Positions 28,755 through 37,304 of a stretch of 64,000 bases of DNA are shown piece by piece. Origin of the DNA: Chitinophaga ginsengisoli (GTDB lineage Bacteria > Bacteroidota > Bacteroidia > Chitinophagales > Chitinophagaceae); assembly GCF_003014595.1 (NCBI RefSeq), contig NZ_PYGK01000002.1:267315-331314 (forward strand). Reading direction: 5' to 3'. The notes under the pieces were generated by a model. That model made no database searches. It was not told the origin of the DNA and was given only the letters and a program-made list of their open reading frames with translations. Both the position numbers and the translations under genes were made by a program. Positions within the stretch are counted from its first letter, which is position 1. Each line of letters begins with the position of its first letter.

Positions 28755-29858
28755 TTAACTGAATACTTCCTCGACAGCGATGCTATGCTTATGCATCGCG
28801 AGATATTCAATGATCGCATCCCGGCTGATAACACCAACGAGGTTCCCGTTGCTGGTCACAGGAATGATCATATCCGTTTCCGGAGGCAGACTTTCCCACG
28901 CGCTAAGTGCCGGCATTGCGATATCAAAAGAAGGATGCTCTTCCGTGATCAGGTCTTTTACAGGATGATCGATGTGCTTTTTATCAAGGTTCCGGATAAG
29001 CGTGCCCCTGTCAATAACTCCAACCGGGGCCTCATTTGAGGTGATCACAAAATAGGGTTGGCGGTAATCGGTCAGAGAAGGTAATGCATCTCTTAATGTC
29101 AATGAAGAAGATATAGTACGATAATCTGTTACCAGGATATCTCTAAGCATTACATTGTTCAGCGCATCCCGTACAAGGGCATTGTGCTTTTCCATAGTTC
29201 CCTGCAACATCAGCACCACTCCTGCAATAACAAGCAGCAGATTCGCATTGATCAGGCCTGAGATCAAAAATAACAACGATACCAAACGGCTGACCCATAC
29301 CGCAATATTGGTTGCTTTCAACGGTGTAGTGAACAACTCCATCATTCCTCTCAGCACCCTGCCTCCATCCATGGGAAATGCCGGAATAAGATTAATCACT
29401 CCCAGCAGTACATTAACAGCATGTAAGAAGAAGATAAAGTTAAGCCGGTCAATGCTCAGGAAAAAAGGTACTGATCTCCATAACGGAGTATGTCCTGACA
29501 AAAAAGGTATCAGGGCAAAGGCTATAATAAGATTGACAGCCGGGCCGCTGAGGCTGATCATTATTTCCTGGCCCGGTGTTTCCGGTTGACGTTTCAACTG
29601 TGTCATGCCTCCGATAGGCAATAACAGGATCTCTTTAACAGGTATGCCGTAATAGCGGGCGGCAAACATATGGCCTAATTCATGTAGTACGACAGAAGCG
29701 AAAGCCGCCATAACAGCTATGATCTTCCACAAGGATTCTACCGCTGTCTTACCGGTAAGTCCATCAGCGATCAGTATCCAGCTGATCAGCAGGATAAAGG
29801 TCCAATGTATACCCATTTTGGTGCCTTTAAGCGTAAACAGGTTGAATGTAGCTTTCAT
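28755..29858 (-). CDS. Site-2 protease (M50) with CBS domains
   Basis: 367 residues from ATG 29858 (MKATFNLFTLKGTKMGIHWTF). The open frame begins at 29894. Zinc motif HELGH with the third ligand in NLIPAFPMDGGRVL, about six membrane helices, then two cytoplasmic CBS domains (about 240-360). This is the Rip3/SpoIVFB-like architecture for intramembrane cleavage gated by a nucleotide-type ligand. M. tuberculosis Rv2625c, in the DosR regulon, has the same layout. A near-perfect FNR-like palindrome lies 46 bp upstream. Confidence 0.9.
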   Translation of the reverse strand: MKATFNLFTLKGTKMGIHWTFILLISWILIADGLTGKTAVESLWKIIAVMAAFASVVLHELGHMFAARYYGIPVKEILLLPIGGMTQLKRQPETPGQEIMISLSGPAVNLIIAFALIPFLSGHTPLWRSVPFFLSIDRLNFIFFLHAVNVLLGVINLIPAFPMDGGRVLRGMMELFTTPLKATNIAVWVSRLVSLLFLISGLINANLLLVIAGVVLMLQGTMEKHNALVRDALNNVMLRDILVTDYRTISSSLTLRDALPSLTDYRQPYFVITSNEAPVGVIDRGTLIRNLDKKHIDHPVKDLITEEHPSFDIAMPALSAWESLPPETDMIIPVTSNGNLVGVISRDAIIEYLAMHKHSIAVEEVFS

Positions 29859-29903
29859 GAGAGGTAATTTGAACACTGAAGTTCCGAAACCCATAAATAG
29901 CGA

Positions 29904-29923
29904 TCAATGATGACTATCATTGA
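29904..29923 (-). promoter_or_regulatory. FNR-like palindrome before the M50-CBS gene
   Basis: TCAATGATGACTATCATTGA has eight-base perfect arms around four bases and contains ATGATnnnnATCAT. It is the best palindrome of the set. The -7 box at the shared distance (GAACTTCA, minus strand) is poor, so this promoter is less certain than the others. Confidence 0.55.
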
Positions 29924-29951
29924 AACAGGTGGATAAACATCATCTTCCGGC

Positions 29952-29995
29952 ACAATCGCCATCATTGAACAGGTCTGTGATATATAATAATTTCG
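29952..29995 (+). promoter_or_regulatory. Predicted FNR/CRP-type promoter of the BON operon
   Basis: ACAATcgccATCAT (29952-29965, right half good, left half poor), 22 bases, then TAATTTCG (29988-29995), one mismatch from TAnnTTTG. Confidence 0.5.
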
Positions 29996-30033
29996 GTAAC
30001 AGTCAATCTTTTTAACTCAACAATTCTTCGATT

Positions 30034-30690
30034 ATGAAAACAGACTTTGAATTACAACAGGACGTTCTGGACGAACTACTATGGGATCCTTCCCTGGATT
30101 CTGCCGAAATAGGCGTTTCTGTCAATGACGGCGTCGTAACGCTGAGTGGTGTTGTAAACAGTTACACAAAGAAACTAGCGGCCGAAAAAGCAGCCAAAAG
30201 AGTAAAAGACGTAACGGCTGTAGCCATGGAAATCGACGTGCACTTCTTTAATGGAGAAGGCAAATCAGATATCGACATCGCACATGCGGGGTTGAATGCA
30301 CTTTCATGGAGTACTGTCGTACCTAAGGATAGCGTGACCATAAAAGTGGAAGACAGCTGGCTGACGCTGGACGGAGAAGTGGAATGGCAATACCAGAAAC
30401 AAGCCGCAGAAAACCTGGTAAAGGACCTCCAGGGTGTTAAAGGCGTAACTAATCTGATCCGGTTAAAACCAACACCCAACCAATCTATCGTTAAAGATGC
30501 CATCAGAAAAGCCCTGGAACGTAGCGCAGATGTAGAGGCAGCAGCTATCAACATCATTACTGAAGGCAATCACATTATCCTCAAAGGGAAAGTACGTTCA
30601 TGGGGGGAAAGAAATGAAGTCGAAAAAGCCGTATGGGCAACGCCCGGCGTGGTCGATGTAAAAGATGAACTGATTGTTGCTCCTTATTAA
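30034..30690 (+). CDS. Triple BON-domain protein
   Basis: 218 residues with three BON repeats (about 5-70, 78-145, 150-217), each with the pattern VxVxDGxVTLxGxV: SVNDGVVTLSGVV, KVEDSWLTLDGEV and ITEGNHIILKGKV. No signal peptide, unlike E. coli OsmY, so it is probably cytoplasmic. BON proteins are thought to bind membranes or envelope components during stress. Eleven bases before the debranching enzyme and probably in one operon. Confidence 0.9.
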   Translation: MKTDFELQQDVLDELLWDPSLDSAEIGVSVNDGVVTLSGVVNSYTKKLAAEKAAKRVKDVTAVAMEIDVHFFNGEGKSDIDIAHAGLNALSWSTVVPKDSVTIKVEDSWLTLDGEVEWQYQKQAAENLVKDLQGVKGVTNLIRLKPTPNQSIVKDAIRKALERSADVEAAAINIITEGNHIILKGKVRSWGERNEVEKAVWATPGVVDVKDELIVAPY

Positions 30691-30701
30691 TTCCTGCTAC
30701 T

Positions 30702-32669
30702 ATGCTCTACAACTGCTTTCATGGTCCACTCATGCAGGACCTGAACTTCTCGGCAGCCAGGGAATACCTGGTTGCCGGGCCTTCAGGCAGCTGGAGTGCC
30801 AGTACAATATCCGGGTGCCATACCCGTAAATATCATGGTCTGCTGGTAACACCGCAGTCATTTCCGGGTGACGATAACTATGTACTGCTATCATCCCTGG
30901 AAGAGACCTGTATTTGCGACGATCAATCTATTCAGCTTTCACTTCACCGCTATACCGGAGCAGAAACGCCTTCTGCCCAGCAATACATCCAGGCTTTTGC
31001 TGCTAATCCGCTACCCCAATGGTGGTACCAGGTGGGTGAAGATCTGCTGCTGAAAGAAATTGTACCGGATGCTCATGGAGGCATCATGGTCAGGTATTCT
31101 TTGCTGACAGGTATAAAGCCCATTAAATTGCAGCTGCGCCCGCTGGTAGCATTCCGCAATATGCATTCGCTTACACGAGCCAATACCGCTGCAAATACGG
31201 CCATACGTACGGTGGAAGAAGGTATCAGTATTAATCTTTACCCAGGGTATAGTGATCTTTTTCTGCAACTCAAAAAAGGCGCATTCCAGCCTGACGGATG
31301 CTGGTATTACAATATCGAATACAGCTGGGAAAAAGAACGGGGCTATGACTACCAGGAAGACCTGTATTCCCCCGGTTATTTTGAAGTGCAGATGATACCT
31401 GGTGATTCCGTTATTTTCTATGGCGGACTATCTCCCGTTAATGTCAGCACCCTGGAGGAAAAGTATACTAAAGGCGCTACAGCTGCCAGCAAACCGGAGA
31501 CACTGAAAGACCATCTTTTGTTAACGGCAGGACAGTTCCTGTTGCCCGACCGGATCAAAGCCGGATTTTACTGGTTTGGCAGCTGGGGGCGGGATACCTG
31601 TATTTCCCTGCCGGGACTGACATTACTGACAGGAAAGATCCACCTTTTCAAGAGTATCATAAGGTACCAGTTAAAACATATAAAGAACGGCCTGCTTGCG
31701 AACTTAGGAACCGGTACATCTGCACAGTATAACACTGTGGATGCCTCATTGTGGTTGATATGGGCCTTACAGCAATACGCAGAGAAAACACATTCATGGA
31801 AAGACATCTGGCAGGAATATGGCAAAACACTGAAAAGCATCCTGACGGCCTACAAAGAGGGCACCTTGTTCAATATACATATGGATGAAGATGGGCTCAT
31901 ATATGCAGGAGGCCCAGGGCTGGCATTAACCTGGATGGACGCCATAGCACCTGAAGGCCCTGTTACCCCCCGTACCGGAAAAGCTGTAGATGTAAATGCC
32001 CTTTGGTACAATGCGATATGCTTCTGTCTTAATGCCGCTACAGAGGCTAATGATCAGGCTTTCATCGAAAGTTGGGAAACATACCCCGAAAAAATAGCAA
32101 AATCTTTTACCGCCTGCTTCTGGAGCGATGAAAAAAAGTACCTGGCTGACAATGTAAATGGCGAAACACGCGACTGGTCCGTCAGGCCTAACCAGCTGTT
32201 TGCGGTATCAATGCCATCCTCACCATTGCTGCCAACACAACAGAGGGCTGTTATGGGAAAAGTAAAGGACGACCTTCTTACGCCCAGAGGTTTGAGAACC
32301 CTTTCCCCTTTCGACCCACAATATCTGCCGGCATATGGGGGCGATCAGCCTTCCCGTGACAGGGCATATCACCAGGGAACAGTATGGCCCTGGTTGTTGG
32401 GACATTTTACCGAGGCACTGCTGAAAGCCGAAGGTCCAGTGGCTTTACCCTTCCTGGAAAAGATCTATGATGGCTTTAAATATGTACTGGACGAGTATTG
32501 TATCAATAACATTCCTGAATTATTTAGCGGCGATTTCCCTCATACACCCGGAGGAGCGGTCGCGCAGGCCTGGAGTGTCGCGGAACTGATCAGGATGGAA
32601 CATCTCATATCCGGATTCAGGACCCAGCAACTGACAGCAACCATTAACACCGTAAATCAACAAATATGA
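30702..32669 (+). CDS. Glycogen debranching enzyme (amylo-alpha-1,6-glucosidase)
   Basis: 655 residues. An N-terminal bacterial GDE domain (SWSASTISGCHTRKYHGLLV) precedes a GH133-type catalytic region with FGSWGRDTCISLPGLTLLTG, NTVDASLWLIWAL, VDVNALWYNAI and AYHQGTVWPWLLGHF. It removes alpha-1,6-linked glucose at glycogen branch points in the cytoplasm. A glycogen synthase reading frame begins in a 4-bp overlap with its stop but is broken, so the former pair is now incomplete. Confidence 0.92.
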   Translation: MLYNCFHGPLMQDLNFSAAREYLVAGPSGSWSASTISGCHTRKYHGLLVTPQSFPGDDNYVLLSSLEETCICDDQSIQLSLHRYTGAETPSAQQYIQAFAANPLPQWWYQVGEDLLLKEIVPDAHGGIMVRYSLLTGIKPIKLQLRPLVAFRNMHSLTRANTAANTAIRTVEEGISINLYPGYSDLFLQLKKGAFQPDGCWYYNIEYSWEKERGYDYQEDLYSPGYFEVQMIPGDSVIFYGGLSPVNVSTLEEKYTKGATAASKPETLKDHLLLTAGQFLLPDRIKAGFYWFGSWGRDTCISLPGLTLLTGKIHLFKSIIRYQLKHIKNGLLANLGTGTSAQYNTVDASLWLIWALQQYAEKTHSWKDIWQEYGKTLKSILTAYKEGTLFNIHMDEDGLIYAGGPGLALTWMDAIAPEGPVTPRTGKAVDVNALWYNAICFCLNAATEANDQAFIESWETYPEKIAKSFTACFWSDEKKYLADNVNGETRDWSVRPNQLFAVSMPSSPLLPTQQRAVMGKVKDDLLTPRGLRTLSPFDPQYLPAYGGDQPSRDRAYHQGTVWPWLLGHFTEALLKAEGPVALPFLEKIYDGFKYVLDEYCINNIPELFSGDFPHTPGGAVAQAWSVAELIRMEHLISGFRTQQLTATINTVNQQI

Positions 32670-32869
32670 CCCTCCCTGGCAATGAGTTTTTGTCTCCCGA
32701 TTATATATTCGAAATAAGCTGGGAGGTATGTAATAAAGTAGGCGGTATCCATACCGTACTAAGTACGAAAGCAGCATTGTTACAGGATAAACTGAAAGAT
32801 TACTATATCATGATCGGCCCTGATCTTACCAGGAATTACAACTCTGCAGGCAGCAGGCAAACGAAATAA
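32666..32869 (+). pseudogene. N-terminal fragment of glycogen synthase
   Basis: 67 codons starting in an ATGA overlap with the debranching gene. YIFEISWEVCNKVGGIHTVL and YYIMIGPDLTRNY match the first ~60 residues of GYS-type (GT3) glycogen synthases, which have 500-700 residues. The frame then changes to unrelated sequence and stops. No further part of the enzyme was recognised before the next gene. Probably a deletion remnant. Confidence 0.8.
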
Positions 32870-32889
32870 TATATGCCGCAAAGATTCCT

Positions 32890-33156
32890 TTATTGCACAG
32901 CGGAGAGTATACTTATACATTCCGCGTATTTCCCAAAAATCATTTCCTGTACCATCGTATAGATATGCCCCTGGTCAGATGGACATAATGTATAAGAATA
33001 TATTGGAGTGTCATGGTCACATTTATCACAAGCAACATCGACATGACCACGGTCATTCGGTCCGGTAACAATATTCATATCAAAAGCAACCAATGTCATA
33101 GGCATGGCGCACGTAAAGAGATAGCTTTGATACATCAACCCGTCACTGAAAAACAA
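32890..33156 (-). CDS. Doubtful small Cys/His-containing reading frame
   Basis: 88 codons opposite in direction to its neighbours. The middle part (VACDKCDHD, then LCPSDQGHIY) could bind a metal, but the frame overlaps the predicted promoter of the Usp gene at 33162 and no family is recognised. It may be a remnant of whatever replaced the glycogen synthase body, or chance. Confidence 0.2.
   Translation of the reverse strand: MFFSDGLMYQSYLFTCAMPMTLVAFDMNIVTGPNDRGHVDVACDKCDHDTPIYSYTLCPSDQGHIYTMVQEMIFGKYAECISILSAVQ
33086..33129 (+). promoter_or_regulatory. Predicted FNR/CRP-type promoter of the first Usp gene
   Basis: GCAACcaatGTCAT (33086-33099), 22 bases, then TAGCTTTG (33122-33129), a perfect TAnnTTTG. 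Only the right half site is good. Confidence 0.5.
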
Positions 33157-33161
33157 AAACT

Positions 33162-33998
33162 ATGAAAAAGATACTTGCAGTTATTGATGCCATTAATTAT
33201 AAAGAAGAACAACTGGATGCCATAGAATATATGGCAGGTATGCTAAAAGGTAATCTTACCATCGTCATGCTGGAAGAGGTCAATAGCATCACGCCGTTGA
33301 TGGCGCCTGATTTCGCTGCGGGCGTGCCAGGACGGTACTATGAAGTTGTAATAAAAGCATCCGAAGAAAAAAGCAGGATTATCAAAGAAAATACTGAATC
33401 CATGCGTCAGGCATGCCTGACACGCGGTCTTACATGTGCTGTACATAACGATAAAGGCTTCGCTGCGGAAGAAGTAATCCTGGAAAGCCGCTTTGCAGAC
33501 CTGGTACTGCTTGGAAAAGAACTGTCCTTTCCCTTCCTTTTTGACACCGAACCAACAGGATTTGTCAAAAATGTACTGTCAAACGCGCAGTGCCCTGTAT
33601 TGGTAATACCGGAAGATATGTCCGTAGTGAAAGGCGTCATTTTTACCTATAATGGTACCTTCTCTTCCATGTACGCCATAAAAGCGTTTGCTGGCATATT
33701 TCCCGAACTGGTAGCCAAAGACGCTACGGTGGTTTACGTATGCGAAAAAGGGCATGATACCATTCCACATGAAAAGCTGCTAAAAGAATACCTGGACAGC
33801 TACAACAAAAATGTCAGCTACAAAATATTCTCTGGCAAAGCGGATACTGTGCTGCAGGCTTACCTGGATCAAAAACAAGATCACATCACTACTTTCGGGG
33901 CTTATGGAAGAAGCAGATTATCACGCTTTTTCAACAGCAGCAGTGCTGAAAATATACTCCGCATAATGAAAGGACCACTGTTCATCACTCATCCATGA
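33162..33998 (+). CDS. Universal stress protein, tandem Usp domains
   Basis: 278 residues, two Usp domains (1-150 and 155-278). Each has the start pattern KKILAVIDAINY or VKGVIFTYNG and the end pattern CPVLVIPE or GPLFITHP. The nucleotide-loop region FGAYGRSRLSRFFNSSS lacks the last Gly of the ATP-binding G-2x-G-9x-G(S/T) pattern, so ATP binding is doubtful. Such proteins support survival in growth arrest or low oxygen. Single gene followed by a strong terminator. Confidence 0.9.
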   Translation: MKKILAVIDAINYKEEQLDAIEYMAGMLKGNLTIVMLEEVNSITPLMAPDFAAGVPGRYYEVVIKASEEKSRIIKENTESMRQACLTRGLTCAVHNDKGFAAEEVILESRFADLVLLGKELSFPFLFDTEPTGFVKNVLSNAQCPVLVIPEDMSVVKGVIFTYNGTFSSMYAIKAFAGIFPELVAKDATVVYVCEKGHDTIPHEKLLKEYLDSYNKNVSYKIFSGKADTVLQAYLDQKQDHITTFGAYGRSRLSRFFNSSSAENILRIMKGPLFITHP

Positions 33999-34018
33999 GA
34001 TTGTCACTTTGAGATACG

Positions 34019-34066
34019 CCAACAAAAGAAGATAGCGACCCCAATCGCTATCTTTTTTTGTTGGCA
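34019..34066 (+). terminator. Intrinsic terminator of the first Usp gene
   Basis: Arms 34019-34039 and 34046-34066 are complementary over 21 bases with one mismatch. The core AGATAGCGA/TCGCTATCT is followed by a T-run. It starts 21 bp after the stop. Confidence 0.85.
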
Positions 34067-34067
34067 T

Positions 34068-34111
34068 AAAAAACCGCCGGCCAAAGTTTATTGAAACCCT
34101 GGCCGGCGGTG
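34068..34111 (-). terminator. Intrinsic terminator of the Hsp20 gene
   Basis: ACCGCCGGCC (34074-34083) pairs with GGCCGGCGGT (34102-34111), loop 18. On the minus strand a T-run follows. It is 13 bp after the hsp20 stop. Confidence 0.85.
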
Positions 34112-34123
34112 CTATTTTCTTTC

Positions 34124-34567
34124 TTAACTGATCTGAATCTTTTGGGCCTGTCCTCCGTTCTTGCTCTCTTCTTTTTTGGGAAGGCTTAACTTGAGTACGC
34201 CATCCTGGTAAACGGCGGAAATACCATCTTTCTTTACGCCTTCAGGCAAACGGAAACTGCGCGAGAAACTTGAGTAGTTATATTCTTCCCGGCTGATCTT
34301 TTCATCTTTAGTTTCCTTTTTTTCCTCTTTCTCTGCGCTGATGGTCAGCATATCACCATCAACATCTACATTAAAATCAGCTTTGCTCATGCCAGGCGCA
34401 GCCAATGAAAGCTTGAATGCGTCCTTTTCTTCACTGATATTCACCGCAGGAACAGTTGCCGTCCAGGTACGGACCCCGTTACCCTCAAACAAATCTTTCC
34501 ATGGTTTGAACATATCATCAAAAAAAGTAGGCAGCAATGTGCTTCCCTTTAATAAGCTTGTGGACAT
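34124..34567 (-). CDS. Hsp20/alpha-crystallin small heat-shock protein
   Basis: 147 residues. The alpha-crystallin domain (about 38-140) has VNISEEKDAFKLSLAAPGM, then FNVDVDGDMLTISAEKEE, YSSFSRSFRLPEGV and the final DGVLKLSLPKKEE. ATP-independent holdase chaperone in the cytoplasm. It has an unusually good Shine-Dalgarno (AAGGAGG, eight bases before the ATG) for this genome. The promoter carries the shared island pattern. The DosR regulon counterpart is HspX. Confidence 0.94.
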   Translation of the reverse strand: MSTSLLKGSTLLPTFFDDMFKPWKDLFEGNGVRTWTATVPAVNISEEKDAFKLSLAAPGMSKADFNVDVDGDMLTISAEKEEKKETKDEKISREEYNYSSFSRSFRLPEGVKKDGISAVYQDGVLKLSLPKKEESKNGGQAQKIQIS

Positions 34568-34613
34568 AATTACCTCCTTGTTTTAGTTAATGTGACAATA
34601 AATGTTAACACCG

Positions 34614-34657
34614 CTAAATTACACTTCCTATAACCCGGGAAAAATGATGATACTCAA
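34614..34657 (-). promoter_or_regulatory. Predicted FNR/CRP-type promoter of hsp20
   Basis: Minus strand: TTGAGtatcATCAT (34644-34657), 22 bases, then TAATTTAG (34614-34621), one mismatch from TAnnTTTG. Both half sites are good. Confidence 0.6.
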
Positions 34658-34805
34658 GGTACCCGATGATTATTGTCAACTACCAGGGATAGGAAATCTT
34701 ATAGCCATATACCTGCTCCTTTTAAGGGATTTATGCTTAAATTTGAATGGACGACTACCTGATACTTTTATCTCTAACCCATTTTTCTGCAAAAAGCATG
34801 TCTTT

Positions 34806-35864
34806 ATGCTCACAATACTACTTATAGAAGATAATGCTGATGTTCGCGAAAACACCGCAGAAATACTTGAACTTGCCAACTACAAAGTATTGACTGCCCC
34901 CGACGGCAAAGTAGGCGTTCAGCTGGCAGAAGAACATCACCCCGATCTGATCGTATGTGATCTGGCCATGCCGGTACTTGACGGCTATGGCGTATTACAC
35001 ATGCTGAACAAAAAAAGCAACGTTCGTCATATCCCCTTCATTTTTCTGACTGCTAAAACTGAACGGGCAGACATACGTAAGGGTATGGATATGGGGGCGG
35101 ATGATTATATCACCAAGCCGTTCAATCCTACTGAATTACTCAACTCCGTGGAGTCAAGATTAAAGAAAGCCGCCAGTATCAGAGACGTGATGTTAAGCGG
35201 TTTAAACGGGGTGGATTCCCTGCTTAAAATGGTATCTACCGACCAGGCTATGAACAGCCTGAAAGAAGGGCGTAACATTAACAGGTATAAAAAGAAACAG
35301 AGCATCTACCAGGAAGGTAATCACCCTTCCTGCCTTTTTTATATAATCAAGGGCAAGGTAAAAACCTATAAAAGGAACGAGGATGGTAAAGAGCTGATCA
35401 CGGGGTTGTACAATGAAGGCGATTTCCTCGGATACTCTGCATTACTTGAAGGTAGCACCTATAAGGATAGCGCGGAAACAATGGAAGAAAGTGAGCTGGC
35501 TATCATACCCCGAAAAGATTTTGAGGACCTTACAAGCATCAATACACAGGTAATGCAGCGTTTCATCCTTCTCCTTGCTAACAATGTTGCAGAAAGGGAA
35601 ACACAACTACTGGGCATTGCTTATAATTCATTACGGAAAAAAGTAGCTGAAGCATTGATCACAGTCAGCAAAAAATATAATCCTTCTTCTTCAGCCGAAT
35701 TTGGCATTGACATCAGCCGCGAGAACCTGGCTGCTATAGCTGGTGTTGCCAAAGAATCACTGATCCGTACAGTAGGTGATTTCAGAGATGAAAAACTGAT
35801 TGATATAAGAGAAGGCTGTATTTATATTACAAATGCAAAGAAGCTCACCGAATTGTCTAATTAG
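34806..35864 (+). CDS. Receiver-cNMP-binding-HTH fusion regulator
   Basis: 352 residues from ATG 34806 (MLTILLIEDN, the standard receiver start). The frame opens 68 codons earlier without similarity. Residues 1-120 are a receiver domain with phospho-acceptor D52 (IVCDLAMPVLDG) and KPF. Residues 150-270 are a Crp-type cupin (IYQEGNHPSCLFYIIKGKVK, then GDFLGYSALL). The C-terminus is a Crp/FNR winged helix (ISRENLAAIAGVAKESLIRTV). No FNR Cys cluster is seen. No partner kinase is adjacent. It is the candidate regulator of the surrounding promoters, being of the right DNA-binding family. Confidence 0.88.
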   Translation: MLTILLIEDNADVRENTAEILELANYKVLTAPDGKVGVQLAEEHHPDLIVCDLAMPVLDGYGVLHMLNKKSNVRHIPFIFLTAKTERADIRKGMDMGADDYITKPFNPTELLNSVESRLKKAASIRDVMLSGLNGVDSLLKMVSTDQAMNSLKEGRNINRYKKKQSIYQEGNHPSCLFYIIKGKVKTYKRNEDGKELITGLYNEGDFLGYSALLEGSTYKDSAETMEESELAIIPRKDFEDLTSINTQVMQRFILLLANNVAERETQLLGIAYNSLRKKVAEALITVSKKYNPSSSAEFGIDISRENLAAIAGVAKESLIRTVGDFRDEKLIDIREGCIYITNAKKLTELSN

Positions 35865-36014
35865 TGACTATTACCTGCTACAAAAGACTTTAGCCCTGAT
35901 TACGCTGATCGCAACCATAGAGCTGAAACTGCACAACAGCACTATCATCCAATCAGTAATTGTCAATGGTTGAAGCCTGAAAGGCTGCCAGCGCCGGAAT
36001 AACCATAATCAGCT

Positions 36015-36465
36015 TTACATCGCAATGGTGGCGATGCCCTGGGAAAGACGCTCAATGAAGAAACGCTTCTTATCATCATAGCCAGCAGTCAGTTCCCCGA
36101 TCTGCTTTCCATAACCTGGAATATTCATCTTTGATGGCCTTCGCTATAAAGTCCGGCATCTCTGCTCTCAGGATCAAGGCCCTCGCGGCAGCGCCTGTTT
36201 CTTTCAGGTTACTGAACTGATGACGGTCCAGGCCCTCCATCAGTTTCTCTAGTGGTTCCCATAGGTTATTGAAGTCCTGGAATGTCCAGTAGGAAAAAGC
36301 AGTAGTAGCAAAACCATCAGGTATATTAATACCCTGCGGACTGAGATGTTTCATTATCTCGCCCATAGATGCACTTTTACCACCTACAGTGGCAACATCC
36401 TGCATACTTATCTCAGAAAAACTTTTTACCAGCGCTTCCATAACACAGCTTTTACTGGTGAGCAA
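36015..36465 (-). pseudogene. Phosphoenolpyruvate synthase remnant with large internal deletion
   Basis: The first ~120 residues (FSEISMQDVATVGGKSASMGEI, INIPDGFATTAFSYWTF, IKDEYSRL) are the N-terminal ATP-grasp part of PpsA. At about 36110 the frame shifts, and the other frame reads YDDKKRFFIERLSQGIATIA. This matches a segment just before the catalytic part of PpsA, several hundred residues further on. A stop follows at 36015. The intact enzyme has about 800 residues. It overlaps the start of the Usp operon's last gene by 14 bp. Confidence 0.8.
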
Positions 36466-37288
36466 TAAACAACGGCCATTTTATCTCCCGCATCAGTACA
36501 TCTGCCATACTGTTCCTGAAGAATCTTGACACAACACCTCTCCTGTACGCACCCACCACTATAATGGATTTGCCATCTTCGCTCCTCAGACGTGAGAGGA
36601 TTTCCTCTTCAGGATCACCTTTCAGAACGGTATAAACAGCATTAGGCTGGTGCCGCTTCATAAACTCTTTCATTAACCTGTTATCAGGCAGATGAAGATC
36701 GTCATCACTCTCCTTCACAGTGATCACCTCGGCAGACAATGCATTCAATACCGGTAGCAGGTAACTGAACATCTTGATAGCATAAACCGATGATGGCTGT
36801 CCATCATACAACAGGATGGATTTCCTGATGGGCACGTAAAACTTTGGCGCAAGCAATACAGGACATTGAACCTCGGCGAGAAAGTCCCTGATGAACCGGG
36901 TGGGCAGATCTTCCGTATACCGGTTAAACGTTTCGCTTGCATCAATAATCACCAGATCAGCATAGGTACTTTCATGCAACAATTCCAGCAGCGCTGTGTC
37001 CTTATTTTTATGTACACTATAATTCAGGCCGGCCTCGCTACAGGCAGCGCTGAACCTCTCCACTGCCTTGGCCCGCGTTGCAGCATCTTCCTCTTGCAAC
37101 TCCTCAAGTGTAATAGCATTGTTGTCTGCCTCCGCTAATATCCTGTACGGATTACGGCTGTAATAGGCTATATTATTCAGGAAAACACCCACGATATGGG
37201 ACTTGCTCTGTTCTCCAAGTGTAATCGTATAGGATAAAGTGCTTTCAGAAAACTTAAGTCCGTCAAATACGGCAATGATCTTCTTCAT
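36452..37288 (-). CDS. Universal stress protein, tandem Usp domains
   Basis: 278 residues, two Usp domains (KKIIAVFDGLKFSESTLSYTI at the start, SILLYDGQPSSVYAIKMF opening the second). The C-terminal loop GAYRRGVVSRFFRNSM lacks the second and third Gly of the ATP-binding pattern. It lies 16 bp after the Usp gene at 37305 and probably shares its transcript, and it overlaps the broken PEP synthase. Probably a non-ATP-binding stress factor. Confidence 0.9.
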   Translation of the reverse strand: MKKIIAVFDGLKFSESTLSYTITLGEQSKSHIVGVFLNNIAYYSRNPYRILAEADNNAITLEELQEEDAATRAKAVERFSAACSEAGLNYSVHKNKDTALLELLHESTYADLVIIDASETFNRYTEDLPTRFIRDFLAEVQCPVLLAPKFYVPIRKSILLYDGQPSSVYAIKMFSYLLPVLNALSAEVITVKESDDDLHLPDNRLMKEFMKRHQPNAVYTVLKGDPEEEILSRLRSEDGKSIIVVGAYRRGVVSRFFRNSMADVLMREIKWPLFIAHQ

Positions 37289-37304
37289 ATAAATAATGTT
37301 AAGG

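Noticed and set aside
34666..34679. FNR-like site ATGATtattGTCAA before the receiver-Crp gene
   Set aside because: No TAnnTTTG-like box lies at the shared distance (34702 reads TAGCCATA). The nearest good box, TAAATTTG at 34738-34745, has no site at the right place, so autoregulation is not supported.
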